Positions 8,068 to 16,743 of a stretch of 64,000 nt of DNA are shown one piece after another. Each line of letters starts with the position of its first letter. Positions within the stretch are counted from its first letter, which is position 1. Both the position numbers and the translations under genes were made by a program. Under the pieces are notes generated by a model that saw only the letters and a program-made list of their open reading frames with translations, did not search any database and was not told the DNA's origin. Source of the DNA: Segatella copri (GTDB lineage: Bacteria; Bacteroidota; Bacteroidia; Bacteroidales; Bacteroidaceae); contig NZ_JAHOEA010000007.1 in assembly GCF_019127135.1 (NCBI RefSeq), positions 1 to 64,000 on the forward strand. Reading direction: 5' to 3'.

Positions 8068-9654
8068 TTAGAATTCCGATGTAAAATGGAACTTGATGTG
8101 CTCAAAATCCTGCTGCGCCATGCTCAGCACGTAGCCCGAATCGGCGAGGAACACGTCGCGGCCCTCAATATCCTTGGCCATGTACTGATACTTGCGCTTC
8201 TTGAAGCTTTCGAGTTCCTGCTCGTCATCTGCCTCTATCCAGCAAGCCTTGTGGAGATGCACAGGCTCCCAGCGGCACTTGGCGTTGTACTCGTTCTCCA
8301 GACGGTACTGGATAACCTCGAACTGCAGCTGACCCACGGTACCCACGATGCGGCGGCCATTGAACTGGTTGACGAAGAGCTGCGCCACACCCTCGTTCAT
8401 GAGCTGCTCCAATCCCTTCTGGAACTGCTTGCTCTTCATCGGGTCATCATTCTCGATGTACTTGAAAAGGAGTGGAGAGAAGCTTGGCAAACCGCGAAAA
8501 TGCATCTTCTCTCCCTCCGTCAACGTATCTCCAATCTTGAAGATGCCGTTGTCTGGCAAACCAACAATGTCGCCCGGATAAGCCTCGTCAATGGTACTCT
8601 TGCGCTGCGCCATGAACTGGGTAGGCGAAGAGAAACGCACGTTCTTATCCAAGCGCACGTGGTAATATGGCTGATTTCTCACAAACTTGCCCGAGCATAT
8701 CTTACAGAAAGCGATGCACGAACGGTGGTTTGGATCAATATTGGCTGTAATCTTAAAGATGAAACCGCTGAACTTTGGTTCTTCCGGCTCCACCAGTCGC
8801 TCCTCTGCCTGGGTTGGTCTTGGAGATGGAGCAATACGAACGAAACAGTCGAGGAGTTCCTGAACACCGAAATTGTTCAGCGCCGAACCGAAGAACACTG
8901 GGGCTACCTCGGCTGAGCGGTAGGTTTCTTCCTCAAACTCAGGGTAAACGCCGTCTACCAGTTCCAACTCCTCGCGCAGCTGTGCAGCCTCGCGCTCTCC
9001 TACCCGCTCATCCAGCTCAGCGCTCTGGATGTCTACCTCTACCTTCTCGGTAACACGCTGTTTGTTAGGGGTAAAGAGGTTGAGCTGATGCTCGTAGATA
9101 TTGTAAACACCCTTGAAACGGGCGCCCTGACCGATAGGCCAGCTCAGCGGACGAACCTTGATTTTGAGCTCTTCTTCCAACTCGTCGAGCACATCAAACG
9201 GGTCGCGTCCCTCGCGGTCCATCTTGTTGATGAAGATGATTACCGGCGTATTTCTCATGCGGCACACCTCCATGAGCTTGCGGGTTTGTGCCTCCACACC
9301 CTTGGCAGAGTCAACCACGATGATGGCTGAATCTACGGCAGTAAGTGTGCGGTAGGTATCCTCGCAGAAGTCCTGGTGACCTGGAGTATCCAGGATATTC
9401 ACCTTATAAGGTTCTCCCTCCTGTCCGGCAGGGAGATAATCAAATTCCATTACAGATGTAGATACAGAGATACCACGCTGTTTCTCAATATCCATCCAGT
9501 CAGAAGTCGCAGATTTGCGAATCTTGTTATTCTTTACGGCACCTGCCACCTGAATTTGTCCACCGAAGAGCAGAAACTTCTCGGTCAATGTTGTCTTACC
9601 AGCATCCGGGTGAGAGATAATGGCAAATGTTCTTCTTCTTTCTATTTCGTTCAT
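8068..9654 (-). CDS. prfC: Peptide chain release factor 3
   Basis: A 528-residue translational GTPase that recycles RF1/RF2 from the ribosome. The G domain shows [20 protein letters not shown] (13-32), the [10 protein letters not shown] switch region, [12 protein letters not shown] (about 91) and [10 protein letters not shown]. The length matches E. coli RF3 (529). The C-terminal part (GPLQFEV-like [12 protein letters not shown]) supports RF3 over EF-G or LepA. It lies downstream of the DUF4924 gene in the same direction. Confidence 0.95.
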   Translation of the reverse strand: MNEIERRRTFAIISHPDAGKTTLTEKFLLFGGQIQVAGAVKNNKIRKSATSDWMDIEKQRGISVSTSVMEFDYLPAGQEGEPYKVNILDTPGHQDFCEDTYRTLTAVDSAIIVVDSAKGVEAQTRKLMEVCRMRNTPVIIFINKMDREGRDPFDVLDELEEELKIKVRPLSWPIGQGARFKGVYNIYEHQLNLFTPNKQRVTEKVEVDIQSAELDERVGEREAAQLREELELVDGVYPEFEEETYRSAEVAPVFFGSALNNFGVQELLDCFVRIAPSPRPTQAEERLVEPEEPKFSGFIFKITANIDPNHRSCIAFCKICSGKFVRNQPYYHVRLDKNVRFSSPTQFMAQRKSTIDEAYPGDIVGLPDNGIFKIGDTLTEGEKMHFRGLPSFSPLLFKYIENDDPMKSKQFQKGLEQLMNEGVAQLFVNQFNGRRIVGTVGQLQFEVIQYRLENEYNAKCRWEPVHLHKACWIEADDEQELESFKKRKYQYMAKDIEGRDVFLADSGYVLSMAQQDFEHIKFHFTSEF

Positions 9655-9693
9655 CCTGTTGTATATATATAATAATGTATATTCTAAAAAAAG

Positions 9694-9714
9694 TAATCAC
9701 TAATCACTGATCAC
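9694..9714. repeat. Heptamer array TAATCAC x3 at the DUF4924 gene 3' end
   Basis: TAATCAC, TAATCAC, TGATCAC run directly into the stop codon of the gene ending at 9714. This is another spacer of 7-bp units between co-directional genes. Confidence 0.65.
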
Positions 9715-10268
9715 TACATGTCGTCGTCATCAAACTTGAGTCCCTCAGTGCGGTCTTTGATGTAATAATCGCTGAGCAGACCTATGAAGACGGTAATCTC
9801 CTTGATGGCCCTTTCGGTTTCGGGCGTGATTTCCTTCTTCTGCAGGCGCAGCATCATCACGCCGTAGAGGGCGTCGAGGCAGGTTTCAATCTCGTTGAGG
9901 TCCTTGTCGCCCCGCTGGCGCAGCTCTACGATGAAAGGCAGCACCTTGTAATATTCGGCATTGTAGATAGGAAACTTGGTACTCTGCAGCAGCATGCCGT
10001 GCAGGTCAATGACGTCTTTCAGTATCACCTTATTAATATTAAGGTGTCCTCCCTCGCGCTTTCCCTCCTCGTTCATCATGCGAATCAGGTTGCCGAACCA
10101 GTCGAGTTCTTCCTCGCGCTGCTCGGGTGTAAAGTCGAACCGGTCTACATAATTTTTCTTGATGACAGGCAGCGAGCATCCGTAAGCTCGGATGATGTCC
10201 TCAATCTGCCACATATATAATAAGTATTCTGCGATACTTTTCTTTCTTAATTCTTGTGCTACAAACAT
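9714..10268 (-). CDS. DUF4924-family protein
   Basis: A 184-residue soluble, mostly helical and acidic protein. The opening FVAQELRKKSIAEYLLYMWQ and the segment IEDIIRAYGCSLP are hallmarks of the DUF4924 family, found in Bacteroidota next to housekeeping genes. No catalytic motif is visible and no function is known. It sits between the LysE-type gene and prfC on the same strand, likely co-transcribed. Confidence 0.8.
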   Translation of the reverse strand: MFVAQELRKKSIAEYLLYMWQIEDIIRAYGCSLPVIKKNYVDRFDFTPEQREEELDWFGNLIRMMNEEGKREGGHLNINKVILKDVIDLHGMLLQSTKFPIYNAEYYKVLPFIVELRQRGDKDLNEIETCLDALYGVMMLRLQKKEITPETERAIKEITVFIGLLSDYYIKDRTEGLKFDDDDM

Positions 10269-10301
10269 TTTTCTGTATAAGAAGAAACGAGCTAAAGCCC
10301 C

Positions 10302-10325
10302 TATAAACTATTAACTATAAACTCT
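10302..10325. repeat. Partial TTTATAG-type heptamer array
   Basis: CTATAAA-CTATTAA-CTATAAA-type units directly follow the LysE gene. They correspond to one arm of the stem-loop family seen complete at 14548-14649 and 24580-24691; no second arm or core is present here. Confidence 0.6.
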
Positions 10326-11003
10326 TTAAAATTCCGGCAGATGATACAGATTGAAAATCGTGCCGAAGAGAGCGATGATGGAGAAGATGATGACCACGCT
10401 GCCTATTACCTTATTGATAATGACGATGCCGTTGGTATCAAACTTGTTTCTGATTTTATCGATGAGCCAGGTGAGGCCGAACCACCACATCAGGGCTCCG
10501 AAGACGATGCTGAGGTAACCCACGCCCATTTCTACCGGCATATCAGGCACCACGAAGGCAAACTGAGCGAAGGTGGCCATGAAGAGGAACACGATGAGCG
10601 GATTGGAGAGCGTTACGAGAAACGCCGTTATGCCGTTGTGCATCAGCGTGCCCTGCTTGTTGCTCGACTTGTGCATGTTCTTCATCGGGTCGCTCTTGAA
10701 GCAGTAGATTCCAAACACGAGGAGCATCAGGCTTCCGAAAATCTGAAGATAGAACTTGTTCTCGGAGTTGCTCACAAAATCCATCACAAAACTCATGCCC
10801 AAGCCTGTGAATAAGGCATATACGATGTCGCTGCATGCGGCACCCACACCTGTTACAAAACCATACCAGCGGCCCTTGTTGAGCGTGCGCTGGATACATA
10901 GGATGCCTACCGGACCCATAGGGGCTGAGGCAAGAACACCGATGACGATTCCTTTGAAAATGAAGTCAAGGATGTTTATCTCAATTGGAAATGCTAAATT
11001 CAT
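10326..11003 (-). CDS. LysE/RhtB-family amino-acid exporter
   Basis: About 225 residues from the chosen start MNLAFPIEIN. A longer frame begins at 11066, but its first 21 codons overlap a TAACTTTG promoter box (11037-11044), so the internal Met at 11003 is preferred. Six hydrophobic segments and the early ASAPMGPVGILCIQRTLNKG motif (the G-x-x-x-G-P signature near residue 24) identify the LysE family of inner-membrane exporters. The substrate cannot be read from sequence. It is probably the first gene of the minus-strand run through DUF4924, prfC and ClC. It diverges from glk, with about 290 bp between the starts. Confidence 0.85.
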   Translation of the reverse strand: MNLAFPIEINILDFIFKGIVIGVLASAPMGPVGILCIQRTLNKGRWYGFVTGVGAACSDIVYALFTGLGMSFVMDFVSNSENKFYLQIFGSLMLLVFGIYCFKSDPMKNMHKSSNKQGTLMHNGITAFLVTLSNPLIVFLFMATFAQFAFVVPDMPVEMGVGYLSIVFGALMWWFGLTWLIDKIRNKFDTNGIVIINKVIGSVVIIFSIIALFGTIFNLYHLPEF

Positions 11004-11036
11004 CTTATTAGTATCGTTACAATTTCTAACAGGCGG

Positions 11037-11044
11037 CAAAGTTA
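11037..11044 (-). promoter_or_regulatory. -7 box upstream of the LysE-type gene
   Basis: The minus strand reads TAACTTTG 34 bases upstream of the Met codon at 11003. An ATTG at 11066-11069 with a 21-base spacer may serve as the -33 element. Confidence 0.5.
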
Positions 11045-11246
11045 CAAAATTTCGGGCACAAAGCACAATTTTTTCGCCTAAAAGTTCATTTTATTCCCGT
11101 TTTTTATATTTTCGGGCATGGATTACACGCATTACACGGATGTTCTACCTATATTATAAACTGAACTTTTGCAGTCTCGCAGAAAAAAAATCAGGAATTT
11201 ATAATTTTTTATACATAGAAATAAAGGAGATTCCAAAGTTTTTCTG

Positions 11247-11254
11247 TATCTTTG
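11247..11254 (+). promoter_or_regulatory. -7 box upstream of glucokinase
   Basis: TATCTTTG, a consensus -7 element, lies about 40 bases upstream of the ATG at 11294. No clear TTTG is present at the matching -33 position. Confidence 0.5.
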
Positions 11255-11293
11255 CCGTGGTAAAAAATAATTCTAACTAATTTTTAAGATAAC

Positions 11294-12274
11294 ATGACAG
11301 ATAATACACTTAAACCGTACGTAATAGGCCTTGACCTCGGTGGTACAAATTCAGTTTTCGGCATCGTAGATGCACGTGGCGAGATTAAAGCTACCACTGC
11401 CATCAAGACTGGCGGTTACCAAAAAGTTGAAGATTACGTAAAGGCTGCCGTAGAAGCCCTCCAGCCTATCATTGATACTGTAGGCGGCATTGACAAAATC
11501 AAGGCAATGGGTATCGGTGCGCCAAATGCAAACTATTATAATGGAACCATAGAGTTCGCTCCAAATCTTCCTTGGGCACACGACGGAGTTGTGCCACTGG
11601 CTGACATGTTCAGCAAATCACTCGGAGGTCTGCCTGTAGGTATGACCAATGATGCCAACGCCGCAGCGCTCGGTGAGATGACTTACGGTGTGGCAAGAGG
11701 TATGAAAAACTTCATCGACGTTACACTCGGTACTGGCGTAGGTTCTGGTATCGTTATCAACGGACAGATGGTTTACGGCTGCGACGGATTCGCAGGCGAA
11801 TTGGGTCACGTTACCATGGTACGTGGCAAAGAAGGCCGTACATGCGGATGCGGCCGTACAGGATGTCTCGAAGCTTACTGCTCTGCCACAGGTGTGGCTC
11901 GCACAGCACGCGAGTATCTCGAGAAGAGCGATGAGCCTTCATTGCTCCGCGAGTTGAACCCTGAGGATATTACATCTTATGATGTGAGCGTTGCTGCAGG
12001 CAAGGGCGACAAGCTGGCACTGCGTGTATACGAGTTTACCGGCAAGATGCTCGGTGAGGCTTGTGCTGATTTCGCAGCCTTCTCTTCACCAGAGGCTTTC
12101 GTCTTCTTCGGTGGTCTGACCAAGGCTGGCGACCTCATCATGAAACCTATCCAGAAGGCTTATGATGAGCACGTGCTCCGCACCTTCAAGGGCAAGGCTA
12201 AATTCCTTGTTTCTACCCTTGATGGTAGTTCTGCTGCCGTACTCGGTGCGAGTGCTGTGGCTTGGGAAATGTAA
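11294..12274 (+). CDS. glk: ROK-family glucokinase
   Basis: A 326-residue ATP-dependent sugar kinase of the ROK family, probably phosphorylating glucose to glucose-6-phosphate in the cytosol. It shows the phosphate-binding opening VIGLDLGGTNSVFGIVD (about 10-26), the DANAAALGEM segment and the catalytic Asp region, and the ROK zinc site GHVTM then RTCGCGRTGCLEAYC (about 192-206). ROK proteins can also be repressors, but there is no N-terminal HTH here. A hexokinase of other specificity (ManNAc, fructose) cannot be excluded. It is monocistronic, with a terminator at 12388-12421. Confidence 0.85.
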   Translation: MTDNTLKPYVIGLDLGGTNSVFGIVDARGEIKATTAIKTGGYQKVEDYVKAAVEALQPIIDTVGGIDKIKAMGIGAPNANYYNGTIEFAPNLPWAHDGVVPLADMFSKSLGGLPVGMTNDANAAALGEMTYGVARGMKNFIDVTLGTGVGSGIVINGQMVYGCDGFAGELGHVTMVRGKEGRTCGCGRTGCLEAYCSATGVARTAREYLEKSDEPSLLRELNPEDITSYDVSVAAGKGDKLALRVYEFTGKMLGEACADFAAFSSPEAFVFFGGLTKAGDLIMKPIQKAYDEHVLRTFKGKAKFLVSTLDGSSAAVLGASAVAWEM

Positions 12275-12387
12275 AGATTTTGAAAGATTTAAGAAGGTTA
12301 TTAGAGGCCTTTCCTCCATTGGGAAGGTAAGATTTAAGTTTATACAAACTCGCGAAACTCGTGAGAGGATTGTAGCGAGGGTATCAG

Positions 12388-12421
12388 AAAAGCCTGGCAC
12401 TCGAGAGAGCGTCAGGCTTTG
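12388..12421 (+). terminator. Terminator after glk
   Basis: AAAGCCTGGC and GTCAGGCTTT arms around a 12-base loop, followed by TGCTTTTCTTA. It lies about 115 bases past the glk stop. The rest of the 12275-12501 gap holds a second small hairpin (CCTTTCC/GGGAAGG, 12308-12327) and the 36-bp repeat. Confidence 0.6.
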
Positions 12422-12470
12422 CTTTTCTTATCATAAACAAAAAACCTCAACAACCACCATGCGGTCATGG

Positions 12471-12506
12471 TGGTCATTAAGGTCATTGGTCATTAAGGTC
12501 ATTAAG
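12471..12506. repeat. Third copy of the 36-bp TGGTCATTAAGG repeat
   Basis: Identical over 36 bases to 2813-2848. It overlaps the stop codon and last codon of trpG (12502-12507), so the end of the gene is made of repeat sequence. No inverted partner is found nearby. Confidence 0.8.
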
Positions 12507-13074
12507 CTTTTTCCAACCAGTTTCTCACCATCTTCTTGCCATCTGGCGTCAGCACGCTTTCCGGATGAAACTGAATACCATGAATATCATAGTTCTTATG
12601 CTTCAGACCCATGATGCAACCATCATCACTTACTGCCGTAACATCCAGACAGTCAGGGAATCCCGAGCGGTCTACCACCCAAGAGTGGTATCTGCCAATC
12701 TCTATGCGCTTGTCCAACCCGTCGAAAATAACATCGTTGCCAAACTGGGTGCAAGGGGTTGCCACTCCATGATACACCTCAGAAAGATTGGTAAGCTTGG
12801 CTCCAAACGCCTCGCCTATGGCCTGATGACCCAGACATACGCCCAGCATCGGCTTGCGGCCTGCATACTTGCGGATAACATCCATCAGCAGTCCCGCCTC
12901 CGACGGAATGCCCGGCCCCGGACTCAGAATGATCTTGTCGAAGCGTTCCAGCTCCGGCAACTGGAACTGGTCGTTGCGGAACACCGTAACGTCAGCTCCC
13001 AACTCCTTTACCAGATGGGCAAGATTATAGGTAAAGGAATCGTAATTATCTATGATTACTACTTTCATCTTCAT
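12502..13074 (-). CDS. trpG: Anthranilate synthase component II (glutamine amidotransferase)
   Basis: A 190-residue class I glutamine amidotransferase that supplies ammonia to TrpE. It shows NYDSFTYNLAHL (9-20), the nucleophile motif GVCLGHQAIGEAFG and the catalytic HGIQFHPESVLT near the C-terminus. Start MKMKVV; the Met at codon 3 is an alternative. It is the last gene of the trp operon, 20 bp after trpE, and that gap is exactly three heptamers. The protein could also serve PabB, because the two pathways often share this subunit, but its place in the trp operon favours trpG. The 3' end lies in the 36-bp repeat. Confidence 0.9.
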   Translation of the reverse strand: MKMKVVIIDNYDSFTYNLAHLVKELGADVTVFRNDQFQLPELERFDKIILSPGPGIPSEAGLLMDVIRKYAGRKPMLGVCLGHQAIGEAFGAKLTNLSEVYHGVATPCTQFGNDVIFDGLDKRIEIGRYHSWVVDRSGFPDCLDVTAVSDDGCIMGLKHKNYDIHGIQFHPESVLTPDGKKMVRNWLEKA

Positions 13075-13094
13075 TATTGATTATTGATTAGTGA
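13074..13094. repeat. Heptamer array filling the trpE-trpG gap
   Basis: TTATTGA, TTATTGA, TTAGTGA: three units that span exactly from the trpG start codon to the trpE stop codon. Confidence 0.65.
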
Positions 13095-14543
13095 TTACAA
13101 CTCTTCAGCAATGTGAATCGCCTTGGTCAGCGCACCGAGCTTGTTGTTACACTCTTCCAGCTCATACTCATCATTGCTCTTTGCCACTACTCCACTACCC
13201 GCCTGGAACCAGAGTTCGCCGTTTCGGCTGATGAAGGTACGTATCACGATGGCCTGATTCAGGTCGCCGTTCAGACCGATAAAACCGATACAGCCTCCGT
13301 AGGCACCGCGGTTGTGAGGCTCCAGCTCTGAGATAATCTGCATCGCTCTCACCTTAGGCGCACCGCTCAGTGTGCCGGCAGGGAAGGTATCAATAAACTC
13401 CTTGATGTGGTCGGCATGCTCATCCAGCTCTCCGCTCACACGGCTCACAAGATGGATAACATGACTGTAGAACTGCATGTCCTTGTAGAAATCTACCTTC
13501 ACCCCATGGCAGTTGCGGCTCAAATCATTGCGTGCCAGGTCTACCAGCATCACGTGCTCAGCATTCTCCTTCGGGTCGTTGCGCAAGAATTCAGCAGCCT
13601 TGCGGTCTTGCTCCATATCTCCTGTGCGTCGGGTGGTTCCGGCAATCGGGTCGATGAACGCCTTGTTGCCCACGATGCGGTTGTGGGTTTCAGGCGAAGA
13701 ACCGAAGATGCGGAATCCGCCGAAGTCGAAATAGAAGAGGTAAGGCGAAGGGTTGATGCTGCGCAGCGCACGGTAGAGTTTGAAATCATCGCCCTCATAT
13801 TTCTGTACGAAGCGGCGGCTCACCACAATCTGGAATACATCTCCGCGCAGGCAGTGCTGTATGCAGCGGCGTATGTTGGCCTTGTGCTCCTCATCGGTGA
13901 GGGTAGAAAAGGTTTCGCCCACAGGGTGGAAATCGTAAGGCTTCACATTGGCCTTGTTTACCGCCTTGAGCAGTTCTTCGAGCTCTTCACTCTTCACTCT
14001 TCGTTCTTCACTCTCTTCACTCTCCTGGAGCGCAATGAGCTCCATGGTGTTGTTGAAATGGTCGAAGACGATGATGTCCTTATACATGATGTAATAGATG
14101 TCGGGCGCATCATTCTTCTCCATGGTGGTGTCCTTGACCGGGATATTCTCAAAATATCTCACCGCATTGAAGGTGGTGAATCCGTAGAGTCCGCAGAACT
14201 CCTTGCTCTCGCCCTCAACATGGAAGGAAGAGATGAAGTCGTTGATACTCTTTGAGATGGCGAGTTTGCACTCCTCGCCCTTGCCGGCACCGAAGGCAGG
14301 AAGCTGCTCTTTCTCTACTCTTCCGTCGGGATAGGTCTTGATGACCTCACCATGACTCACGGCGATGCTTGCCAGCGGATGCACACCGATGAAGGAGCGC
14401 GAATTCTCGGAGCCATGATAGTCGGAACTCTCCATCAGAGCCGACTGCGGATAAATATCTCTCAGCCGCATGTAGACTCCCACCGGCGTATAGAGGTCGG
14501 CGAGAATCTTGCGGGTAACTGTCTTGTAACTAAACTTTGCCAT
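13095..14543 (-). CDS. trpE: Anthranilate synthase component I
   Basis: A 482-residue chorismate-utilising enzyme making anthranilate with TrpG. The C-terminal chorismate-binding domain shows FGSSPETHNRI, DPIAGTTRRTG, PAGTLSGAPKVRAMQIISEL and the final GSGVVAKSNDEYELEECNNK. The N-terminal part carries the region expected to bind feedback Trp. Between the two, near residues 171-190, is an acidic linker (QESEESEERRVKSEELEELL). Its DNA is a run of 7-bp repeats (13983-14010), unusual for this enzyme and like the intergenic spacers nearby. It is the sixth gene of the operon, preceded by trpB across a heptamer stem-loop. Confidence 0.93.
   Translation of the reverse strand: MAKFSYKTVTRKILADLYTPVGVYMRLRDIYPQSALMESSDYHGSENSRSFIGVHPLASIAVSHGEVIKTYPDGRVEKEQLPAFGAGKGEECKLAISKSINDFISSFHVEGESKEFCGLYGFTTFNAVRYFENIPVKDTTMEKNDAPDIYYIMYKDIIVFDHFNNTMELIALQESEESEERRVKSEELEELLKAVNKANVKPYDFHPVGETFSTLTDEEHKANIRRCIQHCLRGDVFQIVVSRRFVQKYEGDDFKLYRALRSINPSPYLFYFDFGGFRIFGSSPETHNRIVGNKAFIDPIAGTTRRTGDMEQDRKAAEFLRNDPKENAEHVMLVDLARNDLSRNCHGVKVDFYKDMQFYSHVIHLVSRVSGELDEHADHIKEFIDTFPAGTLSGAPKVRAMQIISELEPHNRGAYGGCIGFIGLNGDLNQAIVIRTFISRNGELWFQAGSGVVAKSNDEYELEECNNKLGALTKAIHIAEEL
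13983..14010. repeat. Heptamer array inside the trpE coding sequence
   Basis: CTCTTCA, CTCTTCA, CTCTTCG, TTCTTCA, followed by the related CTCTCTTCACTCTCC. It encodes the Glu/Ser/Arg-rich linker of TrpE. Three units equal 21 bases, so changes in steps of three copies keep the frame, and other changes would shift it. Confidence 0.8.
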
Positions 14544-14547
14544 TTTA

Positions 14548-14649
14548 TTTATAATTTACAGTTTATAGTTTATAGCATGAACCGCTTTGACAATCTTGCT
14601 CAACGGCGCAGCCTCTATAAACTATAAACTATTAACTATTAACTATTTA
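14548..14649. repeat. TTTATAG heptamer stem-loop between trpB and trpE
   Basis: The left arm 14548-14575 is TTTATAA, TTTACAG, TTTATAG, TTTATAG. A ~39-bp core includes CAATCTTGCTCAACGGCGCA. The right arm 14615-14649 is CTATAAA, CTATAAA, CTATTAA, CTATTAA, CTATTTA and overlaps the trpB stop. The arms are complementary. The core is homologous to those at 15884-15912, 24629-24654 and 60858-60883. Confidence 0.85.
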
Positions 14650-15846
14650 AAAACTGCCGTACTCTCCTGCCATTTCCTTATGGCTCAAATACGTTTCTAC
14701 ATCCTTGTCGCCACGGCCTGACACGGTGAGCACCACCACATCATCCTTCTTGAACTTCATCTTCTTCAGGGCTGCCACGGCGTGCGCACTCTCAATGGCA
14801 GGAATGATGCCCTCCATGCGGGTGAGCTCGTAACCGGCGTAGATGGCCTCATCGTCCTTGATGGCGAGCACATGGCTCCTGCCCGATGTGGCAAGGTCGG
14901 CGTGCATAGGGCCGATGCCCGGATAGTCGAGACCGGCACTGATGGTGAAGGCTTCCTCTATCTGTCCGTCCTCGGTCTGCATCACGAGGGTACGGGCTCC
15001 GTGGATGATGCCTTCTGTGCCGCAGTGCATGGTGGCAGCGGTGTAATCGGTATCTATTCCGTGACCTGCAGCCTCAGCCAGATAAATCTTCACGCGGTCA
15101 TCATCAATGTAGTGGTAGATGGTTCCGGCAGCGTTGCTTCCGCCACCCACGCAGGCGATGAGGTAATCAGGATAGTCGCGGCCTATCTTCTCCTCCAACT
15201 GCCATTTCAGTTCTTCGCTGATGACGCTCTGCATCTTGGCAACAATGTCTGGATAAGGGTGCGGACCCATGGTAGAACCTACGATGTAGAAGGTATCCTG
15301 CGGGTGGCAGCACCAGTCGCGTATGGCCTCAGAGCAGGCATCGCTCAGCGTCATGTTGCCGGTGCGCACAGGGTTCACCTTGGCTCCCAGCATCTTCATG
15401 CGCTCTACGTTGGTATGCTGGCGCTCTACATCGGTGGCACCCATGAAAATCTCACACTTCATGTTCATCAGGGCGCATACCGTAGCGGTAGCCACACCGT
15501 GCTGTCCGGCTCCGGTTTCGGCAATGATGCGGGTCTTGCCCATCTTCTTGGCCATGAGAATCTGACCGATGGTGTTGTTGATTTTGTGTGCACCGGTATG
15601 GTTCAGGTCCTCGCGCTTCAGATAGAGCTGGCATCCGTACTTCTCGCTCATGCGCTTGGCATAATAAAGAGGTGAAGGACGGCCCACATAATCTTTGAGC
15701 AGCGCGCGGTATTCCTTCTTGAACTCCTCGCTCTCAATGATTGGCTTGTAAGCCTGCTGCAACTCGGTTACACATTTATATAATATCTCAGGAACATAAG
15801 CTCCTCCAAATTTTCCAAAAAATCCTTTTTCGTCAACTTGATACAT
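14647..15846 (-). CDS. trpB: Tryptophan synthase beta chain
   Basis: A 399-residue PLP enzyme that joins indole and serine to make Trp, as an alpha2beta2 complex with TrpA. It shows GRPSPLYYAKRM, the PLP-lysine motif LKREDLNHTGAHKINNTIGQ, the ETGAGQHGVATATVCAL substrate loop and the CVGGGSNAAG phosphate-binding motif. Full length for the TrpB1 type. It follows trpA by 84 bp filled with a heptamer stem-loop, and the stop codon lies in the next one. Confidence 0.96.
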   Translation of the reverse strand: MYQVDEKGFFGKFGGAYVPEILYKCVTELQQAYKPIIESEEFKKEYRALLKDYVGRPSPLYYAKRMSEKYGCQLYLKREDLNHTGAHKINNTIGQILMAKKMGKTRIIAETGAGQHGVATATVCALMNMKCEIFMGATDVERQHTNVERMKMLGAKVNPVRTGNMTLSDACSEAIRDWCCHPQDTFYIVGSTMGPHPYPDIVAKMQSVISEELKWQLEEKIGRDYPDYLIACVGGGSNAAGTIYHYIDDDRVKIYLAEAAGHGIDTDYTAATMHCGTEGIIHGARTLVMQTEDGQIEEAFTISAGLDYPGIGPMHADLATSGRSHVLAIKDDEAIYAGYELTRMEGIIPAIESAHAVAALKKMKFKKDDVVVLTVSGRGDKDVETYLSHKEMAGEYGSF

Positions 15847-15855
15847 AATACTTAG

Positions 15856-15931
15856 TTTATAATTTATAATTTACAGTTTATAGGGCAAGCCTGCTATACG
15901 GCGAAGCCGCTGTTAACTATCAACTGTCAAC
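15856..15931. repeat. TTTATAG heptamer stem-loop between trpA and trpB
   Basis: Left arm TTTATAA, TTTATAA, TTTACAG, TTTATAG (15856-15883). Core GGCAAGCCTGCTATACGGCG onwards (15884-15912). Right arm TTAACTATCAACTGTCAAC up to the trpA stop. Same family as 14548-14649. Confidence 0.8.
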
Positions 15932-16707
15932 TACTTTTCGAGGCACTCAAAAAGCCTATCTAAAGCCTTATCCGGATCACCGGTTTCATTGAGCAGGGTT
16001 ACAAACTTGCTGCCGATGATGGCTCCCGCCGCATTATCCTGCGCACTGGTAAGCGTCTGCTTGTTGCTGATGCCGAAACCTATCATGCGAGGATTGCGCA
16101 GATTCATGCCGTTGATGTGGTTGAAATAAGCCAGCTTGGCATCGCCGAAACTGCTCTGGGCACCCGTGATGCTCGCGGAGCTGACCATGTAGATGAAACC
16201 ATCTGTATGCTCATCGATGAAACGGATGCGCTCCTCGCTGGTTTCTGGCGTAATCATCATGATGACACGGATGTCATACTTGTCGGCAATGGGTTTCACC
16301 ACCTTCAGATAATCATCAAAAGGAAGGTCTGGGATGATGGTGCCGCTCACTCCGCTCTCTACGCAGCTCTTGAAGAAAGCCTCAATGCCGTAGTGCATGA
16401 TTGGGTTCAGATAACCCATCAGCACGAGTGGAAGCTGCACTTCATCCTTGATTTCCTTCAACTGGGCGAAGAGTTTCTTCACCGTCATTCCGTTCTTCAG
16501 AGCCACGGTTCCGGCACTCTGGATAACAGGACCATCTGCCAACGGATCACTGAAAGGGATTCCTACCTCAATCATATCTATTCCCTTGCGCTCCATCGCC
16601 TTAATTACATCACCGGTACCTTCCAAAGTTGGGCATCCGGCGCAGAAATACAAGCTCAAAAGCTTGCGGTCTTTATTGTTTGCAAATAATGCATTTATCT
16701 TATTCAT
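15931..16707 (-). CDS. trpA: Tryptophan synthase alpha chain
   Basis: A 258-residue TIM-barrel enzyme that cleaves indole-3-glycerol phosphate to indole and G3P. It shows the catalytic Glu motif GIDMIEVGIPFSDPLADGPV (about 42-61) with the catalytic Asp in FSDPLADG, PLVLMGYLNPIMHYG, PDLPFDDY, and GFGISNKQ near the end. Normal length. It lies 36 bp after trpF; that gap is a T-rich stretch of heptamer-like units. Confidence 0.95.
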   Translation of the reverse strand: MNKINALFANNKDRKLLSLYFCAGCPTLEGTGDVIKAMERKGIDMIEVGIPFSDPLADGPVIQSAGTVALKNGMTVKKLFAQLKEIKDEVQLPLVLMGYLNPIMHYGIEAFFKSCVESGVSGTIIPDLPFDDYLKVVKPIADKYDIRVIMMITPETSEERIRFIDEHTDGFIYMVSSASITGAQSSFGDAKLAYFNHINGMNLRNPRMIGFGISNKQTLTSAQDNAAGAIIGSKFVTLLNETGDPDKALDRLFECLEK

Positions 16708-16743
16708 TTTTTCACTTTTTTATTTTTTACTTTTTTTACCCTT

